From assembly GCA_012519905.1 (NCBI GenBank), contig JAAYPG010000066.1:1-64000 (forward strand): a stretch of DNA of 64,000 nt, in the 5' to 3' direction. The position numbers were made by a program, and so were the translations under genes. Below are positions 17,227 through 26,408 of the stretch, one piece after another (the stretch's first letter is position 1; the number at the start of each line of letters is the position of its first letter). The notes below the pieces were generated by a model. It had not been told where the DNA came from. It worked only from the letters and a program-made list of their open reading frames with translations, and ran no database searches. This DNA is from Clostridiales bacterium (GTDB lineage: Bacteria > Bacillota > Clostridia > Lachnospirales > Lachnospiraceae).

Positions 17227-17895
17227 TTGATTATAGCGAACAATCTATCATTAGTATATCCTGATAAGACCCAAGCTCTTATTGATGTAGATCTAAATAT
17301 AAAGGCAGGAGAATTGGTATACATAACAGGCCCTAGCGGTTCAGGAAAGACGAGTCTACTTAAGCTTTTTATGGGTATAGAATATCCATCGACAGGTAGT
17401 CTTAGTGTTATGGGTAAGCCTATAAAAAACAATTCTAAAGGTAATATTAGAAAAATTAGAAGGAACATTGGACCGGTCTTTCAGGAGTTTAAATTAATCA
17501 AGGGCAGAACTTCCCTTGAAAATGTCATGATTGGAATGAGATTTTTAGGTTTAACGCCCAAATGTATAAAAAAAGAGGCAAATGAAGCCTTAGAAAAGGT
17601 AGGTCTTGGTCATAAGAAGTTATCCAAGGTTGAACATCTGTCCTGGGGAGAAACTCAAAGAGTGGCTATTGCTAGAGCAGTTGCCCGAAAGCCTTCTCTG
17701 ATATTGGCAGATGAGCCGACAGGCAATCTTGATTATGACAATGCAATAAATATCCTTGGGCTATTAAAATCCTTTAGGAATGAGAATACCACCGTTATTA
17801 TTACCACCCATGCCACACATCTTATTATGGAGGAGCAGAATGCGACCTTTATAAGTGTTGATGGTGGTAGGATTAGGATAGAACGGAAGGGGTAA
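17227..17895 (+). CDS. ftsE: cell-division ABC transporter ATP-binding protein FtsE
   Basis: The 222-residue ATPase has Walker A GPSGSGKTS, Q-loop VFQEFKLIKGRTSLENV (close to the FtsE VFQDFKLL), Walker B LILADEPTGNLD and switch His TTHAT. The signature reads LSWGETQRVAIARA where LSGGE is expected, so a conserved Gly is Trp. FtsE with FtsX forms a type VII ABC complex that transmits ATP-driven movement across the membrane to peptidoglycan hydrolysis factors. Translation starts at TTG 17227 after a strong CAAAGGAGG. It is followed 25 bp later by ftsX and preceded by the coiled-coil exported gene. Confidence 0.88.
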   Translation: MIIANNLSLVYPDKTQALIDVDLNIKAGELVYITGPSGSGKTSLLKLFMGIEYPSTGSLSVMGKPIKNNSKGNIRKIRRNIGPVFQEFKLIKGRTSLENVMIGMRFLGLTPKCIKKEANEALEKVGLGHKKLSKVEHLSWGETQRVAIARAVARKPSLILADEPTGNLDYDNAINILGLLKSFRNENTTVIITTHATHLIMEEQNATFISVDGGRIRIERKG

Positions 17896-17920
17896 TAAGA
17901 AAGAAAGGTAGGTTGTTTGT

Positions 17921-18811
17921 ATGAGAAGCTTTCTGTTCAATATGGGCTATTTTATAAAGGAATCTGGAAGGATTATCAGGCTGAATTTATTGTCAAATAT
18001 ATTTTCAGTTATAGGAACGGGCTTAATTCTTCTTCTGCTTGGTATAATTGTTACCGGGACCAGTGTTGGAAATCGTCTGGTTGTTATGTTAAATGAAGAA
18101 GCAGAGGTTAATGCTTATTTTTCAAAAGAACTTACATCTGAGGAAGTAGAGCAATTAATAGAAAAAATTACTAATCTTGATGGGGTCAGAGCTCTTAGGA
18201 TTGTGGATGAAGATGAGGCCAAGGCTAGTATGCAGGAGATACTGGGAGAAGAGGCAAAAATCCTTGAGCTCTTTGATGATAATCCCTTTGAAGCATTTAT
18301 AGAAATCCGCATTGACATAGAGGTAATGAACTCTGTTATAGAGGAACTAAGAGGGGTTGATGGGATAGAATATGTTCGAGACAACCAAGAGATACTAGAG
18401 AAGATAAAGGATATTACATATGCTCTTGAGATATTGGGCTATCTTATGATAGCTGCTGTTGGTATAACAACAGTAATTATCCTTTCCCATATGATACGTC
18501 AGGGTATATATAACAATAAGGAGCAGATCAACACATTAAAGCTTCTTGGTTCCCCAGGAATTTTCATAGGATTTCCATATATTTTGACTGGTGTTTTTCT
18601 GACTTTATTAGGAGGTATAATAGCTGTAATAGCTATGGTGCTTTTAATCAATGGAGCATATAACAGCCTGGGGGCGACTATTCCTTTTATACCCTTGCCT
18701 CCAAAAGATGAATTAATTACTAATATGGTTTTATGGCTTCCTGTCTTAAGTCTAATACTAGGTTTTTTTGGAAGTCTGTTTGGACTTTCCTCTATAGGAG
18801 AGAAGTCATAA
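17921..18811 (+). CDS. ftsX: cell-division ABC transporter permease FtsX
   Basis: The 296-residue protein has the FtsX topology: cytoplasmic N-terminus, first membrane segment at about residues 25-47, an outside domain of about 120 residues (EVNAYFSKELTSEEVEQL ... DGVRALRIVDEDEAKASM) and three further membrane segments in the C-terminal half. GIYNNKEQINTLKLLGSPGIFIGFPYI matches the FtsX core (normally R-x-EI-x-IMKLVGATxxFIR-PF) in place but with divergent residues. It is the membrane partner of FtsE and the docking site for extracytoplasmic partners. The gene ends 22 bp before the aldolase-like gene, probably in the same unit. Confidence 0.88.
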   Translation: MRSFLFNMGYFIKESGRIIRLNLLSNIFSVIGTGLILLLLGIIVTGTSVGNRLVVMLNEEAEVNAYFSKELTSEEVEQLIEKITNLDGVRALRIVDEDEAKASMQEILGEEAKILELFDDNPFEAFIEIRIDIEVMNSVIEELRGVDGIEYVRDNQEILEKIKDITYALEILGYLMIAAVGITTVIILSHMIRQGIYNNKEQINTLKLLGSPGIFIGFPYILTGVFLTLLGGIIAVIAMVLLINGAYNSLGATIPFIPLPPKDELITNMVLWLPVLSLILGFFGSLFGLSSIGEKS

Positions 18812-18833
18812 AAGGTATATATTGGAGGTTATC

Positions 18834-19859
18834 ATGTACAGCTTTATCAATGATTATAGTGAGGGAGCTCATCCTAGAATTCTAGATGCTTTCTATAAGT
18901 TAAACTTGGAGCAGAATATTGGTTATGGAGAGGATGCTTACTCCTTAAGGGCTAAGGAAGCTATAAAAGCACATATTAAGAATAATGAGGTGGATATACA
19001 TTTTATAGCAGGAGGAACACAGACTAATTTATTGGTTGTATCATCTTTTCTAAGACCTCATGAATGTGTTATCTCTGTGGAGACAGGACATATCAATACC
19101 CATGAAACGGGTGCAATTGAAGCTACTGGCCATAAGGTAGTGGTAGTAGCAGATAGGGAAGGTAAGCTTACACCAGAACATTTAGAGAAAGCTATAAAGC
19201 AGCATACCGATGAGCATATGGTGAAGCCAGGTATGGTCTATATATCAAATTCAACCGAGCTTGGAACAATTTACACTAGATCTGAGCTTATGGCCATTCG
19301 TAACATGTGTAATAGCCATGGATTAATTTTGTTCTTGGATGGTGCTAGGCTAGGCTCTGCCCTTACTTGCAATAGTAATGATTTATGGCTTTTAGACCTT
19401 GCCCAGCTCACAGATGTATTCACTATAGGAGGGACAAAGAATGGGGCGCTTCTGGGCGAGGCCCTGGTTATAGTGAAAGATGAGCTGAAGGAGGATTTTC
19501 GCTACCTTATAAAGCAAAGGGGAGCCATGATGGCCAAGGGCTTTGTCCTGGGCTTACAATTCGAAGAGCTATTCAGAGACAATCTTTATTTTGAATTAGC
19601 CAGCCATGCAAATAAAATGGCAAAAGTTATAGCTACTACTATAATAGAATGTGGTTATGATTTTTATGCAAGACCCAGTACTAACCAGCTGTTTCCGATA
19701 TTGCCCAATAAACTTCTTAAGGAGCTTTCAAAAGAGTTTGGTTTTATAGTCATAGATAAGTTAGATGATAATAATAGTGTGGTAAGACTTGTCACATCCT
19801 GGGCTACTTCTACAGAAAGTGTAGAACAGCTTTGCAGATTTATCAAAGAACATAAATAA
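18834..19859 (+). CDS. threonine aldolase-like PLP enzyme
   Basis: The 341-residue protein is an aspartate-aminotransferase-fold enzyme of the beta-eliminating lyase/threonine aldolase group. It has FINDYSEGAHPRILDAF at the start, HINTHETGAIEATGHKV (His stacking on PLP), LFLDGARLGSAL (Asp binding the pyridine N) and the PLP lysine in FTIGGTKNGALLGEALV. Family members cleave threonine or allo-threonine to glycine and acetaldehyde. Start at ATG 18834, 5 bases after GGAGG; an in-frame TTG at 18822 overlaps that binding site and is rejected. It follows ftsX by 22 bp and ends at a large hairpin. Confidence 0.88.
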   Translation: MYSFINDYSEGAHPRILDAFYKLNLEQNIGYGEDAYSLRAKEAIKAHIKNNEVDIHFIAGGTQTNLLVVSSFLRPHECVISVETGHINTHETGAIEATGHKVVVVADREGKLTPEHLEKAIKQHTDEHMVKPGMVYISNSTELGTIYTRSELMAIRNMCNSHGLILFLDGARLGSALTCNSNDLWLLDLAQLTDVFTIGGTKNGALLGEALVIVKDELKEDFRYLIKQRGAMMAKGFVLGLQFEELFRDNLYFELASHANKMAKVIATTIIECGYDFYARPSTNQLFPILPNKLLKELSKEFGFIVIDKLDDNNSVVRLVTSWATSTESVEQLCRFIKEHK

Positions 19860-19906
19860 TGAGAGAATGAACTTATCCTTATGGAAGTCCATTGTACCTA
19901 TAAAAG

Positions 19907-19975
19907 ATATTAGAGCGCAGGCTTTTTTATATAATAGGAAAGTTCGTCCTATTAAAAAATGCTGCGCTCTAATAT
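19907..19975. terminator. long bidirectional terminator hairpin
   Basis: ATATTAGAGCGCAG pairs with CTGCGCTCTAATAT, continues through TTTTTTA/TAAAAAA and closes on ATAGGAAAGTTCGTCCTAT. It lies between the convergent aldolase-like and esterase genes, and T runs within the arms would serve both directions. Confidence 0.75.
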
Positions 19976-20003
19976 AATCACCGTTTAAGGTATTAGTAGG
20001 GGT

Positions 20004-21598
<1,595 letters not shown>

Positions 21599-21621
21599 TA
21601 TCTCATCTCCTTAGTAAGCTA

Positions 21622-21649
21622 ATTAGAAATCTAATCTATTTTAAAATAG
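21622..21649 (-). promoter_or_regulatory. paired palindromes, candidate MarR operator
   Basis: ATTAGAAATCTAAT (21622-21635) and CTATTTTAAAATAG (21636-21649) are perfect or near-perfect 14-bp palindromes placed back to back, 24-51 bp before the MarR start. The second covers the predicted -10 of the minus-strand promoter, a typical place for autorepression. Confidence 0.5.
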
Positions 21650-21671
21650 TATAATAAACAGATATTGTCAA
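21643..21671 (-). promoter_or_regulatory. predicted promoter of the marR-esterase operon
   Basis: On the minus strand a perfect -35 TTGACA (21671-21666) is followed after 17 bases by TATTTT (21648-21643), four of six matches. Confidence 0.5.
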
Positions 21672-21943
21672 CTGTAACTTCATTAATGGCTTGAAATTTG
21701 CTATCAATATAAGAAAATACATGATTAATCTTGGTTATTTCAATTAAAAAAATTGATATAAATATAACAAAGACTAAAAAAACATCAATAAATACAAAGC
21801 TAAGATAGGCAAATATATAAAAATTGCACAAATAAAGCAATATATGATATCAAGATAGCAATAAGTGAGAAGCTTGTCATAAAAAGATTTGTTATAATAC
21901 ATTTGTATTTTTTTGAATACATAAATTATGAGGAGGGTATAAC
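21650..21943. other. AT-rich divergent intergenic region with promoter of the ABC operon
   Basis: No gene is convincing here; the minus-strand open frames are low-complexity Phe/Ile/Tyr strings. The rightward promoter of the ABC operon is probably the extended -10 at 21890-21898 (TG-T-TATAAT), with no good -35 at 17 bases. A GAGGAGG ribosome binding site precedes the solute-binding gene. Confidence 0.55.
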
Positions 21944-23371
21944 ATGAAACGATTTTTAGCACTGTTTCTTGCATGCTTAATGTTAATGTCATTAGCATTA
22001 ACAGGCTGCGGAAAAAAAGACGATTCAAAACCGACTAGCGATGAGGGGAAGAAGACAGAATCTAAGGAAGACAAGAAAGACACAGGCAGTGAAGTTAAGG
22101 AAGTAAAGGATGATCCAAGCGTTAAAACACTTAATATTTATGCTTTTACCGATGAGGTTCCTAAGATGTTACATAAATATAAAGAGTTAAATCCTGATTT
22201 TCCTTACGAAATCAAAGAAACAATTATAGCTACTACAGATGGACTTTATCAACCAGCTCTTGACCAGGCTCTTGCAGGCGGTGGTGCAGATGCACCTGAT
22301 ATTTATGTAGCTGAAGCTGCATTTATACTTAAGTATGCTCAGGGTGATGCTTATGAGTATGCTGCTCCTTACAAGGATCTTGGAATTGACGTAGATAAGC
22401 TCCTTAAGGAATCTGAGATTGCTCCTTACACATCCGAAATTGGAACAAATCCAGATGGAGAACTTGTAGCTCTTGGATATCAGGCAACTGGTGGCGCATT
22501 TATTTATCGTCGTTCACTTGCTAAGGATACTTGGGGTACTGATGATCCTGAAACTATTAAGGGTAAGATTGGTCCTGGCTGGGATAAATTCTTCCAAGCA
22601 GCTGAGGAATTAAAGGCTAAGGGTTATGCTATAGTATCCGGTGATGGTGATATCTGGCACGCAGTTGAGAATAGCTCAGACCAAGGTTGGGTAGTAGATG
22701 GTAAACTTACCATTGATCCTAAGCGTGAGGAATTCTTAGACTTATCCATGAAGCTTAAAGAAAACAATTATCATAATGATACTCAGGACTGGACAGACGC
22801 TTGGTATGCAGATATGAAGGGCGTTGGTGAGAAGCCTGTATTTGGTTTCTTCGGACCTGCTTGGTTAATTAACTATGTTATGGCTGGTAACTCCGGTGGT
22901 GAGAAGATCGGCGAAGGAACATACGGTGATTGGGCAGTATGTGAGCCTCCAGTTGGTTTCTTCTGGGGTGGTTCATGGTTACTTGCTAACAAGGACACCA
23001 AGATTCCTAATGCTGTAGGTGAAATTATTGAGTGGGTTACACTTAATGCTACTAAAGATGGCTTACAGTATATGTGGGCTAACGGAACATTTTCAGGTGA
23101 AGGCGGTACCAAGGATACAGTTGCATCTGGTGCTGTTATGAAGATTTCCAATGGTGAAATTGACTTCTTAAATGGACAGAACATGTTTGATGCATTCGTA
23201 CCAGCTGGTGAGTTTGCTAATGGTAAGAACTTAACACAGTACGATGAGACTATAAATAGTCACTTCCGTTCACAGGTACGTGAGTACACTGCAGGAAATA
23301 AAACACGTGAACAAGCTATTGCTGACTTTAAACAACTTGTTGCTGATAACCTTGATGTTATCGTAAACTAA
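21944..23371 (+). CDS. ABC transporter solute-binding lipoprotein (family 1, sugar type)
   Basis: The 475-residue protein has a lipoprotein signal (MKRFLALFLACLMLMSLALTGC, with LTGC lipobox), a Lys/Asp/Ser-rich linker, and a mature domain with the features of extracellular sugar-binding proteins, e.g. NIYAFTDEVPKMLHKYKEL, ALDQALAGGGADAPDIYV, an aromatic stretch GFFWGGSWLLANKDTK and C-terminal IADFKQLVADN. It captures an oligosaccharide and delivers it to the two permeases downstream. The sugar cannot be told from sequence. The gene is more GC-rich and codon-biased than its neighbours, which suggests high expression. Confidence 0.9.
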   Translation: MKRFLALFLACLMLMSLALTGCGKKDDSKPTSDEGKKTESKEDKKDTGSEVKEVKDDPSVKTLNIYAFTDEVPKMLHKYKELNPDFPYEIKETIIATTDGLYQPALDQALAGGGADAPDIYVAEAAFILKYAQGDAYEYAAPYKDLGIDVDKLLKESEIAPYTSEIGTNPDGELVALGYQATGGAFIYRRSLAKDTWGTDDPETIKGKIGPGWDKFFQAAEELKAKGYAIVSGDGDIWHAVENSSDQGWVVDGKLTIDPKREEFLDLSMKLKENNYHNDTQDWTDAWYADMKGVGEKPVFGFFGPAWLINYVMAGNSGGEKIGEGTYGDWAVCEPPVGFFWGGSWLLANKDTKIPNAVGEIIEWVTLNATKDGLQYMWANGTFSGEGGTKDTVASGAVMKISNGEIDFLNGQNMFDAFVPAGEFANGKNLTQYDETINSHFRSQVREYTAGNKTREQAIADFKQLVADNLDVIVN

Positions 23372-23387
23372 TCTAGACTCTTACATG

Positions 23388-23412
23388 GGGCGGCGAAGCC
23401 TTTCGACCGCCC
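23388..23412 (+). terminator. GC-rich hairpin between binding protein and permease
   Basis: GGGCGG and CCGCCC flank a loop that includes CGAA/TTCG. No T run follows, and the permease gene starts 40 bases on, so it probably protects the upstream mRNA end or causes partial termination. That is a usual way to make more binding protein than permease. Confidence 0.6.
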
Positions 23413-23453
23413 TATACTTATATAAAAGAGTTGGCATACCGGAGGTGGAGCTT

Positions 23454-24434
23454 ATGCGACGTAAGGGCGTTAGTTACGCTAAATATGGATATATATTTTC
23501 TATACCCTTTGTTTTAGCTTATATTATTTTTCACCTATATCCTTTGGTTTTTACTACTGTAATCGGTTTTACTGATTATAAAGGAATAGGAAAAACAAAT
23601 TTTAAATTTTTAGAGGATATATTTGCTAATTTTAAATTGATATTAAACAATCCATCATTTCAGGTATCCTTAAAAAACACTTTTGGAATGTGGCTTGTTA
23701 ACTTTATTCCACAGATTCTATTGGCACTATTACTTACTGCATGGTTTACTAATAACCGTCGTAAGATTAAGGGTCAGGGATTTTTTAAAGTGGTTCTATA
23801 TATGCCTAATATTATTACTCAGGCGACAATAGCTATATTATTTAGTCAATTGTTCGCATATCCAACAGGACCTATAAATTCACTATTACAGAATATGGGC
23901 CTAATTGATTCGCCATCATTTTTTCTTATGAATAAGACACTTTCTAGGGGAATCATATCATTTATACAATTTTGGATGTGGTATGGTTATACCATGATTA
24001 TCCTAGTATCAGGTGTACTTGGTATAAATCCTGAATTATTCGAGGCTGCTGAGATAGATGGAGCCACCAGTAGGCAGACCTTTTTTAAGATTACTATACC
24101 TAACCTAAGGACGATTTTACTCTTTACCTTAGTAACTAGCTTAGTTGGTGGATTGAATATGTTTGATATTCCTAAGTTATTTAATAATGGGCTTCCAGAT
24201 AATGCTACACTTACTTCATCAGTATTTATATATAATCAAGCGTTTTCAGGAAGCTATCTCTATAACAGAGCCGCTGCTGCAAGTTTAATAATGTTCTTTA
24301 TTATTGCCATATGTTCGGCCGCACTATTTTTAATAATGTATGATAGAGATGCCGCTCAGATTAGAAAGCTTGAGAAGAAACAGTATAAAGCACTTAGAAA
24401 ATTAGATAAAGAAGCAAGGAGGGTGGCAAAATGA
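23454..24434 (+). CDS. sugar ABC transporter permease 1
   Basis: The 326-residue membrane protein of the MalF/UgpA type has six membrane segments (first one SIPFVLAYIIFHLYPLVFT) and the ATPase-contact EAA loop EAAEIDGATSRQTFFKITIP. Start at ATG 23454 (MRRKGVSYAKYG) after GGAGGTGGAG; the frame stays open upstream through the intergenic hairpin, but that stretch has no binding site. It overlaps the second permease gene by four bases (ATGA), so the two are translationally coupled. No ATP-binding subunit gene follows; a shared MsmK-type ATPase elsewhere is expected. Confidence 0.9.
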   Translation: MRRKGVSYAKYGYIFSIPFVLAYIIFHLYPLVFTTVIGFTDYKGIGKTNFKFLEDIFANFKLILNNPSFQVSLKNTFGMWLVNFIPQILLALLLTAWFTNNRRKIKGQGFFKVVLYMPNIITQATIAILFSQLFAYPTGPINSLLQNMGLIDSPSFFLMNKTLSRGIISFIQFWMWYGYTMIILVSGVLGINPELFEAAEIDGATSRQTFFKITIPNLRTILLFTLVTSLVGGLNMFDIPKLFNNGLPDNATLTSSVFIYNQAFSGSYLYNRAAAASLIMFFIIAICSAALFLIMYDRDAAQIRKLEKKQYKALRKLDKEARRVAK

Positions 24435-25279
24435 GACACGAAGTAACCATACCTCAAAAGCTATATAAAATATTTATTTATGTGATTTGCATACTTTTGG
24501 CAATACTAAGCATCTTACCTTTTTATATAATGTTTGTGAATGCTACCCGTGGTACATACGAAATTCAATCGAATGCCTTATCCCTAATACCATCAAAATA
24601 TTTACTAAGCAACTATAAAGTTTTTGAAGGAAAAAGCTTTAGTCCTATTGTAGGATTTATCAACTCGATGATAATATCTACAGGAGTAACAGCACTAACA
24701 GCATATTTTTCTTCAATGACAGCATATGCTTTAGTAGCTTATAATTGGAAGTTGCGTCAGCCTTTCTTCGCATTTATATTGGCTGTTATGATGGTTCCCG
24801 GTCAGTTAACCAGTATTGGTTTTTATCAGTTTATGTATCGGATAGGATGGACTAACAGCTATTTGCCACTTATTCTTCCGGCTATAGCTGCCCCTACGGT
24901 GGTGTTCTTTATGCGTCAATATCTAATTGGTACATTATCGCTTGATATTGTAAATTCTGGTAGAATTGATGGAGCTGGAGAATTCCATATATTTAACAGA
25001 ATTATTATACCTATTATGAAGCCTGCTATAGCTACACAAGCAATATTTGCTTTTGTGGGAAGCTGGAACAATTACTTTATGCCATCTATACTACTTACCA
25101 GTAAGGAAAAATACACCATGCCAATTATGATAAGTCAGCTTAAGGGTGACATCTATAAGACAGAGTATGGTTCAGTATACCTTGGTCTTGCACTTACTGT
25201 TTTACCACTATTTATAGTATATTTTGCCTTATCTAAATATATTATTGCTGGAGTAGCATTGGGAGGCGTAAAGGAATAA
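24431..25279 (+). CDS. sugar ABC transporter permease 2
   Basis: The 282-residue MalG/UgpE-type permease has six membrane segments, the N-terminal ILSILPFYIMFVNATRGTYEI typical of this group, and an EAA-like loop, NSGRIDGAGEFHIFNRIIIPIMKPA. It pairs with permease 1 to form the channel. It is the last gene of the operon and is followed by a terminator at 25326. The contact loop reads NSGRIDGAGE where EAAxIDGA is usual; this is within the range of the family. Confidence 0.9.
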   Translation: MRHEVTIPQKLYKIFIYVICILLAILSILPFYIMFVNATRGTYEIQSNALSLIPSKYLLSNYKVFEGKSFSPIVGFINSMIISTGVTALTAYFSSMTAYALVAYNWKLRQPFFAFILAVMMVPGQLTSIGFYQFMYRIGWTNSYLPLILPAIAAPTVVFFMRQYLIGTLSLDIVNSGRIDGAGEFHIFNRIIIPIMKPAIATQAIFAFVGSWNNYFMPSILLTSKEKYTMPIMISQLKGDIYKTEYGSVYLGLALTVLPLFIVYFALSKYIIAGVALGGVKE

Positions 25280-25325
25280 GATAATACTTAAGGAAATAAA
25301 GCAATTATAAATAAATGATTATTGA

Positions 25326-25354
25326 GGAGATGGTATTCATTGCCATCTCCTTTC
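25326..25354 (+). terminator. intrinsic terminator of the ABC operon
   Basis: GGAGATGG pairs with CCATCTCC, followed by TTTCTT, 46 bases after the permease stop. Confidence 0.8.
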
Positions 25355-25638
25355 TTGTATGATCCTCTAAGGAAGATTTACTTCCCATTAACAGGCTTTT
25401 TGTGTCATAAAAGTATAAATTGAATATTAAATGGGCCAAAAACTTGACATTTGTATATATTTATATAAAATATTATTATATGCTTATTTGCTATTTTATT
25501 TTACATCAAATAATTGCATACACAAATGGCATATAAGTGAATTATCTTATCGCAGATATATTTAAATGGATTATAAATTTTAATCTAGGAGCAAAAAGCA
25601 AGATAATATATTTGATTCATATTAAGGAGGAATAAATT
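25355..25638 (+). promoter_or_regulatory. leader region of the L25/Ctc gene with promoter
   Basis: TTGACA at 25444-25449 and TAAAAT at 25466-25471 with a 16-base spacer form a good promoter. This would give an AT-rich untranslated leader of about 160 bases before the AAGGAGG site. I see no recognised riboswitch or small gene in it. Confidence 0.5.
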
Positions 25639-26268
25639 ATGGCACAAGCTGCGACTTTAAAAGTTGAAGTTCGAAAGGAAGTTAGTAAGAAGGAAAATAA
25701 AAAACTTCTTAATAACGGTTTTATTATTGGAGTAATTAATCAGAAAGGATTGGAATCTATACCAGTAGCTGTTAAAAAAGATGAGTTTAGAAGAGCATTA
25801 AAGGATAATGGTAGAAATGCTATATTCAAGCTTGAGGATTCAGATAAGAACAGTTATGATGTTATGGTTAAGACTATAGATCTAACACCGATGAAATATG
25901 AATATCACCATGTGGATTTTCAGAAGGTTTCACTTACTGAGGAGATAAAGGTTGATGTTGCGCTTAGATTTATCGGCAGCGATTTATTAAAGCAAAAGCG
26001 CTTGATTTTAAACAGACAGATGGATACAATCCTAATAGCTGGATTACCCCAGAACATACCAGATGCAATCGAAATTGATGTGACTGATAGTGGAAACGGT
26101 GACAGTATATATGTGAGTGATTTAAAACTGGCCGAGGGATTATCTACCGATATAGATCCTACCCAGCTTATTGCTTCTATCAGCGAGGCTAAGGCCGCAG
26201 CTGTTGAGACAGAGGAAGATAGCGAAGATGCTGTTGTAAGTGAAGCACAGGCAAGCACAGAAGAATAG
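25639..26268 (+). CDS. rplY: ribosomal protein L25, Ctc (TL5) form
   Basis: The 209-residue protein has the L25 domain (LKVEVRKEVSKKENKKLLNNGFIIGVI ... YEYHHVDFQKV, residues about 5-95) and the C-terminal TL5/Ctc extension (VDVALRFIGSD ... LPQNIPDAIEIDVTDSGNGDSIYVSDL). It ends in an acidic tail. L25 binds 5S rRNA in the large subunit; in Bacillus Ctc is a general stress protein. The N-terminal strand differs somewhat from the usual RxxGxxPAVxYG (here NNGFIIGVI). It is a single gene with its own promoter and a terminator after it. Confidence 0.85.
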   Translation: MAQAATLKVEVRKEVSKKENKKLLNNGFIIGVINQKGLESIPVAVKKDEFRRALKDNGRNAIFKLEDSDKNSYDVMVKTIDLTPMKYEYHHVDFQKVSLTEEIKVDVALRFIGSDLLKQKRLILNRQMDTILIAGLPQNIPDAIEIDVTDSGNGDSIYVSDLKLAEGLSTDIDPTQLIASISEAKAAAVETEEDSEDAVVSEAQASTEE

Positions 26269-26349
26269 GTTTTAATGTTCGAAATGGTTAATCCTAAATA
26301 GTTGTAAATCTATATTCTAAAAAAGATATCAAATGATGGACTTAATTCA

Positions 26350-26392
26350 AGTAGTATGTTATTATGAAGCAATAAATAACATACTACTTTTT
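26350..26392 (+). terminator. intrinsic terminator after the L25 gene
   Basis: AGTAGTATGTTATT pairs with AATAACATACTACT and is followed directly by a run of T. It ends 17 bases before the next start codon. Confidence 0.85.
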
Positions 26393-26408
26393 ACATCAGA
26401 GGTCTATC

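Noticed and set aside
21631-22083. Several minus-strand open frames upstream of the sugar-binding lipoprotein
   Set aside because: They are low-complexity Phe/Ile/Tyr-rich translations of AT-rich DNA, overlap a promoter region and the lipoprotein start, and lack binding sites.
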